The notes under the pieces: model-generated
Told to the model about the DNA's origin: nothing
What the model saw: the letters and a program-made list of their open reading frames with translations, nothing else
Databases searched by the model: none
Shown: piece by piece, positions 43,122 to 53,590 of the stretch
How positions within the stretch are numbered: the stretch's first letter is position 1
How the letters are laid out: every line of letters begins with the position of its first letter
NCBI GenBank assembly: GCA_032821775.1
Contig: JAVLRN010000002.1
Coordinates: forward strand, 1,240,001 to 1,304,000
Source: Sanguinoderma infundibulare
Taxonomy: Eukaryota; Basidiomycota; Agaricomycetes; Polyporales; Polyporaceae
Direction: 5' to 3'
DNA: 64,000 nt
Position numbers and translations under genes: made by a program

Positions 43122-44171
43122 TACTGAAGCTGCTCTCTCGGCTGCCTTTGAAGCCTTGTCCTTGGGCTTTGGGCCTTGGCCCTCCTTCCCGCCGCCGGGC
43201 GCCCAGCATTCAGACTTGTAGTGGCCGCGCCTCTTGCAGTTGAAGCATTCCACGTTCCGCTTGTTTCCGCCCTTCTTCCCCTTGTCATTTGCTGACAATG
43301 CGACGTCATTAGGGTCTCCGCCTCGACCAGGCTTGCTCCTCAAAGCGCGCCGGTCGTACTCGTCCGTGAGAGCGGCCATCAGCTGCTCCGGAGTCAAGAT
43401 GGTTCCGGTGATGGTCGACGTGGCGGTTAGGGAGGAAATGTAAGTTTCGAAAGTGGTTGGCATGGAACCGAGGATGATGGCATAGAAGTCGTCGTCCTCA
43501 GGGGTGTGGCCCATAGCGGCAAGGTCTTCGTACATCGTCCGTATCTTCGCAAAGTGGTCTCTGACGTTCGCTTTCTCCCCACAGCGCTGCTCCTGGAGCC
43601 TTCGACGCAGGTCAAGCGAAACCATGCGCGAACGGCGTTCGAATTCCGCCGCAAGTGCCAACCAGATCTCGCGCGCAGTGCCTTTGGCGCGGATCTTCAT
43701 AAACAGTGAGTCCGGGATCGTGCTCGCGATCAGTTGCTTAACGACCGCTTCGCCCTTCCTCCAGGTGGTCAATTCGGCCTGGTAGGCCGCCCGTGCGGGG
43801 TCCGGCGCCACGCCAGGACCCAGGTTACCGTCAGCGGGGGCAGCAGCCTCTGTCCCGCCACCACCGGCTTCTCCGGCAGCGGCAGCGTCTGCTCCCCCTC
43901 CAGCACCAGCGGTGGCTCCAGCTACACCTGCAACCGGGCCTCCCCCCTGGGCTGTGATGTTTCCCCCCGCCATAAGTGGCGGCACAACAGGCTGGGTGGA
44001 CGTACCGTCGAGATGCCCAGCGAGACCCTTTGCGTCCGCCGCCCAGAGGATGCGCTCCTTATAGAGCACCCAGTTCGTGCCGCCAGCTTCGAGCTTCGGC
44101 ACACGGACGTGATCTTCGCTGAGTTTGACGGAGGACATGTTGTACGTATGCTCGGTAAGCGCAGGGCTCAT
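43104..44171 (-). CDS. Copia Gag, truncated into the nested element
   Basis: 355 codons starting MSPALTEHTYNMSSVKL; the start codon lies inside the primer-binding site. A gag N-terminal region (GTNWVLYKERILWAADAKG) precedes a Gly/Ala-rich insert and the UBN2-type Gag core (LFMKIRAKGTAREIWLALAA, LRRRLQEQRCG). A zinc knuckle CFNCKRRGHYKSEC (C-x2-C-x4-H-x4-C) lies near residue 310. The last residues after KAAERAAS come from the TIR of element B and end in a stop. Before that insertion Gag and Pol formed one frame, as in Ty1-like single-frame Copia elements. Confidence 0.92.
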   Translation of the reverse strand: MSPALTEHTYNMSSVKLSEDHVRVPKLEAGGTNWVLYKERILWAADAKGLAGHLDGTSTQPVVPPLMAGGNITAQGGGPVAGVAGATAGAGGGADAAAAGEAGGGGTEAAAPADGNLGPGVAPDPARAAYQAELTTWRKGEAVVKQLIASTIPDSLFMKIRAKGTAREIWLALAAEFERRSRMVSLDLRRRLQEQRCGEKANVRDHFAKIRTMYEDLAAMGHTPEDDDFYAIILGSMPTTFETYISSLTATSTITGTILTPEQLMAALTDEYDRRALRSKPGRGGDPNDVALSANDKGKKGGNKRNVECFNCKRRGHYKSECWAPGGGKEGQGPKPKDKASKAAERAASVGRMHL

Positions 44172-44175
44172 AACC
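44164..44175 (-). other. Primer-binding site (half-tRNA-iMet type)
   Basis: GGTTATGAGCCC abuts the 5' LTR. It is the complement of GGGCTCATAACC, the anticodon-arm sequence of initiator tRNA-Met, rather than of a tRNA 3' end (which would start TGG). Drosophila copia uses a cleaved initiator tRNA in this manner. Confidence 0.75.
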
Positions 44176-44506
44176 TATAGAAAGGATAACTCAGTACGCG
44201 TGTACGCGGGACTATAAATGTATTGTAGTACCTATAGAAAGGATAACTACATGTTTGTTAGTATGTGTAGTAATCACTAGTAACCGGAATATATGCTCAC
44301 CTCAGTACGCGTGTACGCGGGACTGAGGTGAGCTCTACATCATATCGAACTCTAAGTACTCATAACAGACAAGAAACCGAGACATAAGGCCAAGACATAC
44401 AACATCTAAGTGGACAAGACAGAAACCGGCACAATATACCGAAACGAGACAATCCGAGACCCCTCGGGCGCGCTCTTGCTTGCCCGGGGCACCCAAAATT
44501 CCAACA
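44176..44506 (-). repeat. 5' LTR of the Copia element
   Basis: 331 bp, read as identical to the 3' LTR. Confidence 0.95.
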
Positions 44507-44775
44507 AACCGGCTCTCCGAACGATCTAAGACCTGCTGAGAGAGGAGTTGGAGGAGTTGGACAGGGTATTCGATAATCATGACACTATGGTGTGTACGAT
44601 GACCATGCGGTTCCTTCTCATCTGCATGTTGTCCGACGGGGGGAAGAGTAAGCGAAGGCTCCACTGTCATTGAACAAACAATACTCACATTGGGATCATA
44701 GGAAAGTAGGGAGACGAACTTCTTCAGATGGACAGCCTCGCGTACCTGTACGTCACGCAGAAAGTCGCAAGCATG

Positions 44776-45010
44776 AATATCAGGTGAACGCCGGTGGTGG
44801 AGATGATCTCGCTGATCTCGCCGACCTCGAGGGCCTACGTCGCTTCCTCGAAGTAGTGTTTGCTGCGCGACGTCGAGAGACGGACTTCTCAGTTGGACTG
44901 CAGCACGAGATCTGTGAGGCGCAGGAGACGGCGTGCAAGGTGTAGCTCCATACCATCCTGAACGAGTGGCCGGCGTGGGGGGTATATGACGATGGAGTTG
45001 GGGAGGAGGA
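44776..45010 (-). pseudogene. Internally deleted ESS1/PIN1 pseudogene
   Basis: The minus strand repeats the beginning of the ESS1 gene at 46.8 kb: leader, ATG at 44954-44956 directly followed by a GT intron, then [19 protein letters not shown]. The WW-domain Trp codon is TGA here. After KHYF it jumps to the last coding block (EEAT*ALEVGEISDIIST.. GVHLIF), so the middle of the PPIase domain is missing. The intron is retained, so it is a DNA-level copy and not a processed retrocopy. It lies between the Copia element and PUP2. Frames on either side (44512-44775, 45011-45251) have no recognisable function. Confidence 0.75.
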
Positions 45011-45251
45011 AGCCGGTGGTGGTCGATTGTAAATCAGGGTCGAGAACGGATAACTCATCTTAATAAACGCCGCCGCCTCGTCGACCTCGCGTTTTGCGAA
45101 GGACGTCGTCAACGAGTTCACCAACGCATGCAACTTCACAGGGTCTTTTGGGACGCCTCGAGAGAAGCAGGGACAGAGGATGTTTAAGCGTGCAACGAGA
45201 GAATTGCGTATTGGTACAGGTATGACAGCAAGAGTTTCCAAGTCCGGGTTT

Positions 45252-46314
45252 CTACATAACGTCAATGATCTCTTTTAGCCTTACTTCGTCCAGAATCTCA
45301 AAGCCGCTCGTTGGCGTAACCTGCGTGTGCGTGCTAGCGTGAGTGGGAGGCTCTAGGAGAGGGAATGCAGACGGCGCACCTGCGCGAGTTGCACGTTGTG
45401 GTGATCGAGCTTCTCCTCCATGACCTGCTTCAACACTCGCAGGACGAGTATCTGAGCTTCCTGCAACGTCATTTGCTGCGTGTTTCCAATGAGGATATGG
45501 GATGTACACAATGCGTGGAACAGGCAGACGTACCTTGTGCCATTTATCTTGCAGTTCACTCTGCGCCGCCTCCGAGCCGGAGCCGATCGCCTTGGCATCA
45601 TACCGGACAAATGTACCAGAGGGATCGGTGTGGAATCTTTGCGCAGAGGTTCGTCATGGAAGACGCGCAGGAAGGTGCGGGACGGAGCACTCACAATTGT
45701 GGCCCGAGCTCGTCGATCCCCGCAATCAAGAGCGCAACCCCGAACGGCCGACTCATCATCGCGTCCTCGTCGTGCACGCTCTCGCCAAACCGCAAGGCGA
45801 GGTCGCATACTGCCTGAGTGACGCTCTCGACCTTGATGTGCTCGTCGTAGGTGAATGCGTGGTTCTGAGCGGTGACTCGGGCGTGGTCGATCATGGTACG
45901 GGCGTCGGCGGTGAGGCCGGACATGGCGCAGCCGAGGTGACGGTCGATCTCCATGATCTTCTCGATGGAGGAGGACTCGAGGAGGGGGGACTGGACGCGC
46001 TTCTCGACGCCGAGGACGACTCCTGCGGGTGTGCGGACGCCGACGGTCGTGGAGCCGAGCTGAGCGAGCGCATAAGACATTGCAACAACAGTTTCCAGAG
46101 GATGCATACCTTGATAGCCTCAATTGCATACTCGACTGTAAGAATAGAGTGAGTGCTAAAGACAACCAGAGCGGATGGAAAGTACGTACCTTGGAAGAGA
46201 CGACCTTCCGGTGAAAAGGTGTTCACACCGCGATCTGATTTCGCATACGATGAGTACGAAGAAGTGACGTCAATCAAAGTACGGCATACCGTATTCTGAG
46301 CGGGTCAGGAACAT
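45252..46314 (-). CDS. PUP2: 20S proteasome subunit alpha-5
   Basis: A non-catalytic subunit of the outer alpha ring of the 20S core particle. The start at 46314 reads MFLTRSEY, then after an intron [24 protein letters not shown] and [60 protein letters not shown]. Later exons encode [30 protein letters not shown] and [18 protein letters not shown], and the end is [15 protein letters not shown]. About seven exons, all with GT...AG introns of 45-65 bp. The alpha-type N-terminal signature [12 protein letters not shown] is created across the first splice. Sequence conservation is very high, so the identification is secure. Confidence 0.96.
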
Positions 46315-46824
46315 GATTGGTGTGTAGAGAGAGGGCGGGGAAGAGGAGGAAGGATGAGAGGCTTGCGTTGAGCTTGCGTACCAGGTCGCGGACTGCCTTT
46401 GACGCTGAATGCGCGTACGCGTCCAGCGCGTGACACATTTGTGACTAAATCTCTGTCACGTTTGCTGCGAGCGCAACCTGCGGTTCCAAGTCCACCGTTG
46501 GATTTGCCGGGCTCGGAGTATAGACAGCGTCGGGAATTGGGATGGCAAGAATATGTGTGCGTACCTAGTCGTTGCCTCTGGATATGTTATCTACTACTTA
46601 CTGAACGATATCATGTCATATAAATCGTAACAAAATGGTTATGTACCACTTTAAGTACTTATCAGCAACGAACACTACGTCACCATTGGCGCTTGTTTGA
46701 GATGGGTCTGATACTATGTGCGCCTATCTAGATAACTCGACCATGCTTGCCGCAATCAGCCAGACCTCCTCCTCTTCGACCCCATCATCGTATACCCTCC
46801 CTCCACCCCGGCGACTCGTTCAGA
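46315..46824. other. Divergent promoter between PUP2 and ESS1
   Basis: No gene. The last 100 bp before the ESS1 ATG are duplicated beside the pseudogene at 44.95 kb. Confidence 0.45.
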
Positions 46825-47505
46825 ATGGTATAGGAATACACCTTTCACATCGTCTCATACATCTTACAGATCTTCTGTTGCAGTCCAACTGGGAAGTTCG
46901 TCTGTCGACCTCGCGGAACAAACACTACTTCTACAACACGGACACGAAGGAGTCTTCCTGGGAGGACCCTCCGGGGCTCACCGAAGACGAGATCAAAGCT
47001 CTTCCGGGTGCGAAGGAGTTCTTGAAGCGTCAGGTCCGCGCCAGCCATCTTCTTGTCAAGCACAAAGATAGCAGGCGGCCGAGCAGCTGGAAGGAGGTAC
47101 GCCCTTGCATCCTCGTCTTTCATACCCTTCCTTCTTCAACGTACACGGGGTGTGTGACACTGCAGCCGATCATCACGCGCACGAAGGAGGAGGCCATTGA
47201 GATCTTGAAGGGCTACGGCAGCGAGATCAACGGCTCGGCGGAGAAGTTCGCCGAGCTCGCGACCGCCCACAGCGACTGCAGCTCGCACTCGCACGGCGGC
47301 GACCTTGGTTCCTTCGGTCCGGTACGTCTACTCTTGCATCGTTGGAGTGGCTGGCTGGCTTTTCTGACACGCAACTCGACTATCCGGCCCGCAGGGCCAG
47401 ATGCAGAAGCCGTTCGAAGACGCGACATATGCCCTCGAGGTCGGCCAGATCAGCGACGTCATCTCTACCGACAGCGGCGTTCATCTCATCCTGCGCACGG
47501 CATGA
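46825..47505 (+). CDS. ESS1: Peptidyl-prolyl cis-trans isomerase, PIN1/ESS1 type
   Basis: Isomerises phospho-Ser/Thr-Pro bonds, notably in the RNA polymerase II tail. Coding exons are 46825-46827 (the ATG alone), 46884-47096, 47166-47321 and 47395-47505, giving 160 residues, close to human PIN1 (163). The WW domain runs from [17 protein letters not shown] to SSWEDPPGL. The parvulin domain begins [18 protein letters not shown] and contains the active-site Cys in [17 protein letters not shown]; it ends GVHLILRTA. The ATG-only exon is supported by the first intron's GT...TGCAG ends, by the lack of another start in phase, and by the same arrangement in the duplicated pseudogene. Confidence 0.93.
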
Positions 47506-48002
47506 TGCACGAGATGCGGGAAGAGTAAGCGAAGAAGTCTGTTGTGTATCTGTTGTAACATTTCCAGGGCACTGTTGTACAATGTGATCCTTAAGTGGAC
47601 GTCCCAGGAGGTTGGCGATTGGAAGTCTAGAAGATGGAATGGTGATCCAAAACACGACGAATGGTCGCTCGTGCTCGTCCTCTTGCGCTTGTTTTCCATC
47701 CTTGTTCTTACCCCACTGCTACCAGACCATGGTCCGATCGAGTGAACTTTTACATGTTCCCCGACGTTCTCACGGATACCACTCCAAGGGCTATCTATGC
47801 CGATATTCTCTACGGCAGTTGAGGCGCAGCACTAGATGCCGCCCTCACCGCTCCGAGGGAGACTACGTGGGGTCGCCGGGCACGAGTTCCGTCTTCGCTA
47901 CCCAGTCGCGACCCTCCGTGACGACATGGTGAGCCGCTCCATCCGTCAGTCTTGCTGTGATTATGGCTCGACTCATGCCCAATCTATGACCGCGTCAAGA
48001 AG
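47506..48002. other. Intergenic, possible gene debris
   Basis: 3' region of ESS1. A stretch around 47758-47830 (MFPDVLTDTTPRAIYADILY) looks coding but is soon interrupted by a stop; family not recognised. Confidence 0.3.
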
Positions 48003-48569
48003 GTAAACACCTGGGACGGTGGGCAGATCATGCTTCCGACGGTTCGGACAGTCGACATCCACGCCTGCACCGACAGATGTGTAACCGGGATCGTCAAGTT
48101 CATCCGCCACGCAACGTCCGCACGCCACGTCCGAGTTCTTTCGATCCGCTCCGTGCCTCCCCTAATGCATGAGTATGGCGGCGCTGCGATCCCTGAGGCT
48201 CTCGTTTCCGACATCAACCCCGGCCTGCGTGAATTCCGCATATCGAGCCTCTTGTGGAGGCCTGACCCGTTCATGGACGACCTCGTCCTGCGCACCCCCG
48301 AGCTGGAACGCCTCAAAGTCTTTCTCAGCGCGTTCACCGACAAGCTCCTCTTATGCCTCCCTGCGACTCTGAAATCCCTCACGGTGTCAGCCTCCTTCAC
48401 TTATCACTCTTTCCCCTACCAAGCCGGGCTGGAGCACTTGTTGGAGCGGGTGAGACAAGGCAAGCCCGCACTCACTGAGATGGCGTTCTGCCCCGGGACC
48501 CTTGCGATCAAGAACCAACCAACTGGTTGGATTCTCCGCCGCTTCCCGTGTCGCGTTCCGGTGCCATGA
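48003..48569 (+). pseudogene. Truncated copy of the F-box-like gene at 51972-53117
   Basis: From TTCGGACAGTCGACATC onward it parallels the 3' half of the downstream gene: TVRTVDIHACTDRCVTGIVK against TVRTVDIDARTDRCLTTIVK, and LPATLKSLTVSASFTYHSFP against LPATLKSLTMTSGITAESFP. The F-box and first half are missing, and the C-terminus diverges after AIKNQPTGW. An open frame remains from 48030, but there is no upstream domain or promoter. Confidence 0.7.
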
Positions 48570-48861
48570 CTGAGGTCACGGTTTTAGTGATTGCGCGTGC
48601 CTGGTGCTCTACGCCTTTGTCAATATCGATTAGATCGTGGTCATGTATATCCTCAATGCGCAGATTTGATGGCAATATATCACAGTATAAGCATACCGAT
48701 GTCTCCAGATTCTGTGAGAAGCAAACGAATTCATGACAAATTCACTGCAATCAGACTGCAAGTAAGTGGCGTAACACTGCAAGACAAGTGGTCACTGAGG
48801 CAGTGCTCGGATATCCGGGCCGAGCATGCGACCGTGACGATGCATCTTGTTCCCGACCACC

Positions 48862-50831
48862 ATGGCCGCCCCACTCCCACCGCCGGTACTCACTCTTATA
48901 TGCTGCTTTTGTAGTGCAGAAGCTCTCAGGAGCTTGGCGATAAGCAGTCGATCACTCTCCTCGGCGGCCTTACAGAAGATCTGGCATACACTTCCTTCGT
49001 TCGCGACATTCGTCTACACGCTGCCCCCGGAAGCCTGGACGTACAACGATAGCGAGGAAACATATCGGAGCTTGTTTTTTCACGGGACACGGACTTTTGT
49101 GAGTGTCAAAAACTCGGAAGTGGGTTATGTGTCACGACCGCGGTCATCTCTTTTCTCAACTTTTTTTTTTTTTTCATTTTTGCTTACCGGACTTTGCTGA
49201 CGACCACGGTCGATAATGCATGTGGAGCCTGGACAGCTCGGGATCGGATTTGATTACAGTTTGCCTCGGCTTCTCTACCCGTTTGACATCCAGTACTCAT
49301 ACTCTTTTGACAGATTCCCACCCGCGAACTCGTTGCAGATGACTTCACAAGATTCCATGTCTATGCTTCTTTGGTTAGAGTCATCAGCGAACCTTGGTTC
49401 CCCGGCCGAAAAGGTGTACTTTCGGCTCCGTTATGGGATGCATTCCAACGACATTGTGCAGGCGACCTCCCGAACTTACACACGCTAATCTGCCGCGAGC
49501 GAAGCTCAGAAGCCCAGCGCTTTGCGGATCCCTTCCATATATTCCTCGGGCCTTCCATCCGCAGCTTCGACTTAGCCATTTTCGGGTCCACGTACGACCT
49601 ATTGTACCTGTTCGATGCTGCAGCCCGTCCTCCCAAAGGAAACAAAGATAAGATCTTGCTGCAGGTGCTCAACCATCTTCGGCGACACTGTCCACAGATG
49701 CACAACTTCCAGCTCGACGCATCCCCTTTCTCATTCTATGTCGCAGATCCTCTCGCAGAGGCCATCTGTGGATGGAACCATTTGTGGTCTCTGCAAGCTC
49801 TCATGACTCCGCTCAAAGCAAGTGCTCTCAAGCACCTTGCCGCGCTTCCTTGCCTACGCCTGCTGAAAGCGAGTATCGACCTCCCAAGCGGGGCTCTCGA
49901 TGATGCACTCGCCGCGAATCCCCACGGTTCCCAGAGCTTTCCGGCCTTGCGCGAGCTCATGATCCACAGCAAACAACTGGATGCCTGCACCCAGATTGTC
50001 GCAACCATACAATCCCCATTCCTAGACGACGTCACCCTGTACGCAAGCGACCACGCCTCAGCGTCGACCGTCGGAGACTTGTGCATCGCGCTTTCTCGCC
50101 ATAGGACCCTCAAACGGTTGCTCATCGGACCCGGTATTGGCATCCGTGGACGGGCGCGCAGGCTGCGGCGCGAGTCCAACCCCCAGACCGCCTCGGAGTC
50201 CATCACTGACGTACCCGATCTCGAGCCGGTGCCGCTGCTCCTGGCTGTCCTCCAACCATTGCTCTCCCTTCACGCCCTCGAAGAAATCTCCCTTGATGGC
50301 ACCTGCTACGCCTCGCTCGACGACGACGCCATGGTCGCGCTTGCGCTCGCATGGCCCCAGCTGCGCCTCGCGACCCTCTGTCCAGCGGCCTCCCATCCGT
50401 TCCAGACCCGTGTCACCTTCGCGGGCCTCTTGGTTCTCGCCGCGCTGCGGAAGCTGGACACCGTCGAGATCGCGCTGTCCGACGTCGACACCGGTGCGGT
50501 CGAGGTCGCGTTCAGAATGAGGCCGCCTGCGGTCTCCCAGCCGCTCCGTGGCACCTGCCCCCTCCGGGTGCTGGGCGTCGGACGCGCGCGACTCGGCGAG
50601 ACGGATGTGGCGGGCGCGGCTGCGGCGTTGTCGGCGTGGTTCCCGAAGCTGCAACGGGTGGAGTGCCGGATAGACGTCGAATACACGACGGCGGAGCTGC
50701 ACAGGATAGGGTTCGGGCACGTCGACGAGACGGTCGACTTGCACTCGAGGTGGGCCACGGTCGGGAACATGGTTCAGGGGTTCGCGACGGTGCGGGAGCA
50801 GGAGCGGCGCTGGGGGATTGAGCGGAGGTAG
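48862..50831 (+). CDS. F-box / LRR-like protein, about 584 residues
   Basis: Exon 1 (48862-49098) encodes MAAPLPPPVLTLICCF ... ALRSLAISSRSLSSAALQKI and LPPEAWTYNDSEE, a degenerate F-box. Exon 2 (49314-50831) starts in phase with IPTRELVADDFTRFHVYASL and continues with VRVISEPWFPGRKGVLSAPL, then leucine-rich strands (SLHALEEISLDGTC, RKLDTVEIALSDVD). It ends FATVREQERRWGIERR. The layout matches basidiomycete F-box proteins with a C-terminal LRR-like solenoid. The 215-bp intron is long for this genome and holds a run of about 15 T; a small exon could be hidden in it. Confidence 0.75.
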
Positions 50832-51971
50832 AGCCACACAGGGCGATGAGGACAAGGACGGGGTGCGTCTTTCATTCGTGTTGGCATGAACATCGCTCAT
50901 GTGCGCTCATAACGTACATGGGTATAGCGATATCGTGAAATAGCGGTCTCATCGCTGCCTCAGCCCGAAGACGTCAGTTATACCATCAAACGTTTTCGTA
51001 TTTCCCATGCGAATTATATCTTCAGACACATTCCAACGATACCAGGAAGAGTATGCGCGCCTCGCTGCCAGCCAGCGTCCAGGGCTGCGCTACGTCGCTT
51101 TCGCGGCCCTGTGCAACATCTTTATTGATTGAAGGGAAGAGTACTCTGGGAGCCGCGCGCCATGGATGTGGTGGAAAGCGGACAGGAGCAATACCGGTAT
51201 AGGCGACGTAACGAACGTGAACGCGGAAACGGAGACGGAGTTCGTGTGCCAGAGGTTCCGGCATGGGAGGGGAGCAGGTGAGGGCGTATCTACGGGTGCT
51301 GACGTGCGGACAGTCCGAGATTTTGACGGTGAGAAGGTTTGATTATTCTAGACGTGGACCAGAGTAATAACCTGTGTCACAAGCAGAGAGATCTGTTGCC
51401 CTTCGCTGAGGAAGCGGGTTCACGGTGGGAAACGATAGACGGCGCCTCGTCTGCCAGCTTTCCTTCAAGCCGATCGCGGTCAACCAGAGATGCTAGATGG
51501 AGAAGCCGGCGTGCACTGGTTGATTGCGCCCTGAGTCGTTCTAGTTACTAGTATGTGGCTGCCGTGGTTTTTCTTTCGCAAGTGCCGTACTTCCTCGAGT
51601 ACTTACTAACGCCTGCTCTTCAACGGCGCGTGCACGATGGGCGACCCGCTCCGGGGCATGACAGAATCTAGAACCCAGCAGAACGTTGTCGTTCAGCATC
51701 AACATATCCGGGTCAGAAAAGGTATAAGTAGTAGGTATGAGCAAACAAAGGATTGTCATTGTTCAGAAACATTAAGCTCCGAGCTCATTGTTGACAGCGT
51801 CAAGCGCTCGAACCACTTATAAGTCCAACCACAGGGCGCTGAGAGCAGCCTGCAACTCATCTCCGAACGCTCATTCACTACACCACCGAACCAGGTATGT
51901 GAACCCATTGCATCGCGGGATATCATTCTACTTAGAAGTTAACCGTCATTCCTTCAGCTGGCTCTGCGACA
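50832..51971. other. Intergenic with TATA box and leader intron of the next gene
   Basis: A TATA-like CTTATAAG lies at about 51816-51823. A candidate leader intron runs from GTATGT at about 51895 to TTCAG just before the ATG at 51972. No coding gene is seen. Confidence 0.4.
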
Positions 51972-53117
51972 ATGCCCAGGCTATGCCACGACATCCTCCG
52001 TCTCATCTTCGAACTGGTGGATAAACAACCCGGCGAGTACATCAGACCTAAGGAAAAATCTGCAGCGGGAACATGGGCCTCCTCCGCCCTGGTCTGCCGC
52101 CAATGGACGACACCCGCCCAGCTCGTCCTGTACAGACGGGTCTTCATGACCATCAAGGCCAATCCCTCGCACAACACCCCGGCAATCCTGTTCGCCCGCA
52201 CCATGCACAGCTCACCCCATCTCCGCGTCCTGCTCTGCCACTTCTCGCTCACAGTCGAAGGCGTCGCTGACCTTCAGGCGGACCTCGTCGACTGGGTGCA
52301 TCACGTCCCCGTAGGTTCCCTCCTGAGCGTCGAGTCGTCATTGAAGCATCGCGAGCACCCTGCCCAACTCACCTTCTGTGGCGCCCCTGCCATCCGCCAC
52401 GTGAAGGAGCTCACTCTATGCGGACACCAACCACCGGAGTTCCTCGGTGCGATAGGCTCATTTCCGAACCTCGAAAAGTTGTCGATTCAATTCGACGACC
52501 TCGTCAACACCCGGGACGGTTTGGAGATCACGCTCCCGCCGACGGTTCGGACAGTCGACATCGATGCCCGTACCGACAGATGTCTAACCACGATCGTCAA
52601 GTTCATCCGTCACGCAGCCTCCGCACGGCACGTCCAAGCTCTTTCGCTGCGCCTCGCGTCCCCCAAAATGGGCGCTGCAGTCGCCGAGGCACTGGTCTCT
52701 GCCACTCATCCCGGCCTGCTGGAATTCCGCCTCTCGAGCTGGCCGTGGAAACCGGAAATCTCGTTTCTGGATGACCTCGTCCTCCGCACGCCCTCTCTGC
52801 AACGCCTCGAGGTCGTTGTCGGTGGCACGTGTACCGACCGGCTCTTCTCCCGCCTCCCTGCAACTCTGAAATCCCTCACGATGACGTCTGGTATCACGGC
52901 GGAATCTTTCCCGCACGAAGCCGGCGTCGCGCACCTGTTGGAGCGTGCGAGGAAAGGCAAGATAGCGCTTGCCGAGATAGAGTTCTTTGCCGCGAGGATT
53001 GCGGTCAAGAAGCAACTTGCTGATCTTCCCGCCGCTTGCGATGAGAGCGGTATCGCATTCCGGTGGATTGGACTCACTGAACTACAGAGGAAGTGGCCCG
53101 GAGCCGCGCGGGTTTGA
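51972..53117 (+). CDS. F-box-like protein, 381 residues
   Basis: Single exon. The N-terminus MPRLCHDILRLIFELVDKQ ... SALVCRQWTTPAQLVLYRRV is a recognisable F-box helix pattern. Leucine-rich strands follow (HVKELTLCGHQPPEFLGAIG, LEKLSIQFDDL, RLSSWPWKPEISFLDDLVLR, LQRLEVVVGG, LKSLTMTSG). The C-terminus FRWIGLTELQRKWPG is polar. A truncated relative lies 3.4 kb upstream, so the family has duplicated locally. The substrate is unknown. Confidence 0.78.
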   Translation: MPRLCHDILRLIFELVDKQPGEYIRPKEKSAAGTWASSALVCRQWTTPAQLVLYRRVFMTIKANPSHNTPAILFARTMHSSPHLRVLLCHFSLTVEGVADLQADLVDWVHHVPVGSLLSVESSLKHREHPAQLTFCGAPAIRHVKELTLCGHQPPEFLGAIGSFPNLEKLSIQFDDLVNTRDGLEITLPPTVRTVDIDARTDRCLTTIVKFIRHAASARHVQALSLRLASPKMGAAVAEALVSATHPGLLEFRLSSWPWKPEISFLDDLVLRTPSLQRLEVVVGGTCTDRLFSRLPATLKSLTMTSGITAESFPHEAGVAHLLERARKGKIALAEIEFFAARIAVKKQLADLPAACDESGIAFRWIGLTELQRKWPGAARV

Positions 53118-53329
53118 TGAGCCATGTCGATGTCGATGTCCGTACATCTGTTGTCCATGTGATGTTCGTCACAGACATATATGTAGACTACTGATCAATG
53201 TGGCCAATATGGTTGAAATGTGGCAGAGGAACACCCGTTACCGATCCGCCCTCTAACCCGCCCTCCGCGCCGACCTCCGGAGTCCGGACCGGTACGTATT
53301 ACTTAAGTAGGTATTGTGGCGGTGCTCAG
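53118..53329. other. 3' flank, no gene
   Basis: Includes a short repeat of GATGTC near 53125. Nothing else is supported. Confidence 0.3.
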
Positions 53330-53590
53330 ATCACCAGTATACATATCCTCTTGCTCTCATCATCGACCTCTCCCCATTCCATCCTAGCTAGCCACCTCTT
53401 CAACCAGACAACGCTCTGCCAAAATCTCAAGCAGCTCACGTCACCTCCCATGCGGGTCTTGCGAGCACCTCGTCTAACATGGCGCATACGTCACTGCTAG
53501 TCCAGGTCGGCCAGACGCTAACGTCGTTCCAACTTCGAATTCGCGCCCGGTCGCCTGATGGCACATCTCGACCCTCTGCCAGTGGACCTT
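53330..53590 (+). pseudogene. Fragment related to the F-box gene at 31756-33263
   Basis: CATTCCATCCTAGCTAGCCA to about 53590 parallels 32523-32705 of the other F-box gene: SHLFNQTTLCQNLKQL against GYLFNQTTLCRILKNL, followed by matching segments for the TLTSF and ARLDP motifs in shifted frames. About 180 bp of a much longer gene survive and are frame-broken. The parent locus is 21 kb away, in the same orientation. Confidence 0.68.

Larger units (their letters stand above)
37713..44506 (-). mobile_element. Ty1/Copia-type LTR retrotransposon, 6,794 bp including a nested element
   Basis: Two 331-bp LTRs (37713-38043, 44176-44506) read as identical and the insertion is bounded by a 5-bp duplication AACCG (37708-37712, 44507-44511). 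The primer-binding site touches the 5' LTR and a purine tract touches the 3' LTR. Gag lies at 43104-44171 and Pol at 38051-41653 on the minus strand, in Copia domain order. A second element at 41626-43121 separates them. Identical LTRs indicate very recent insertion. The disrupted copy can probably no longer make a complete Gag-Pol. Confidence 0.95.
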
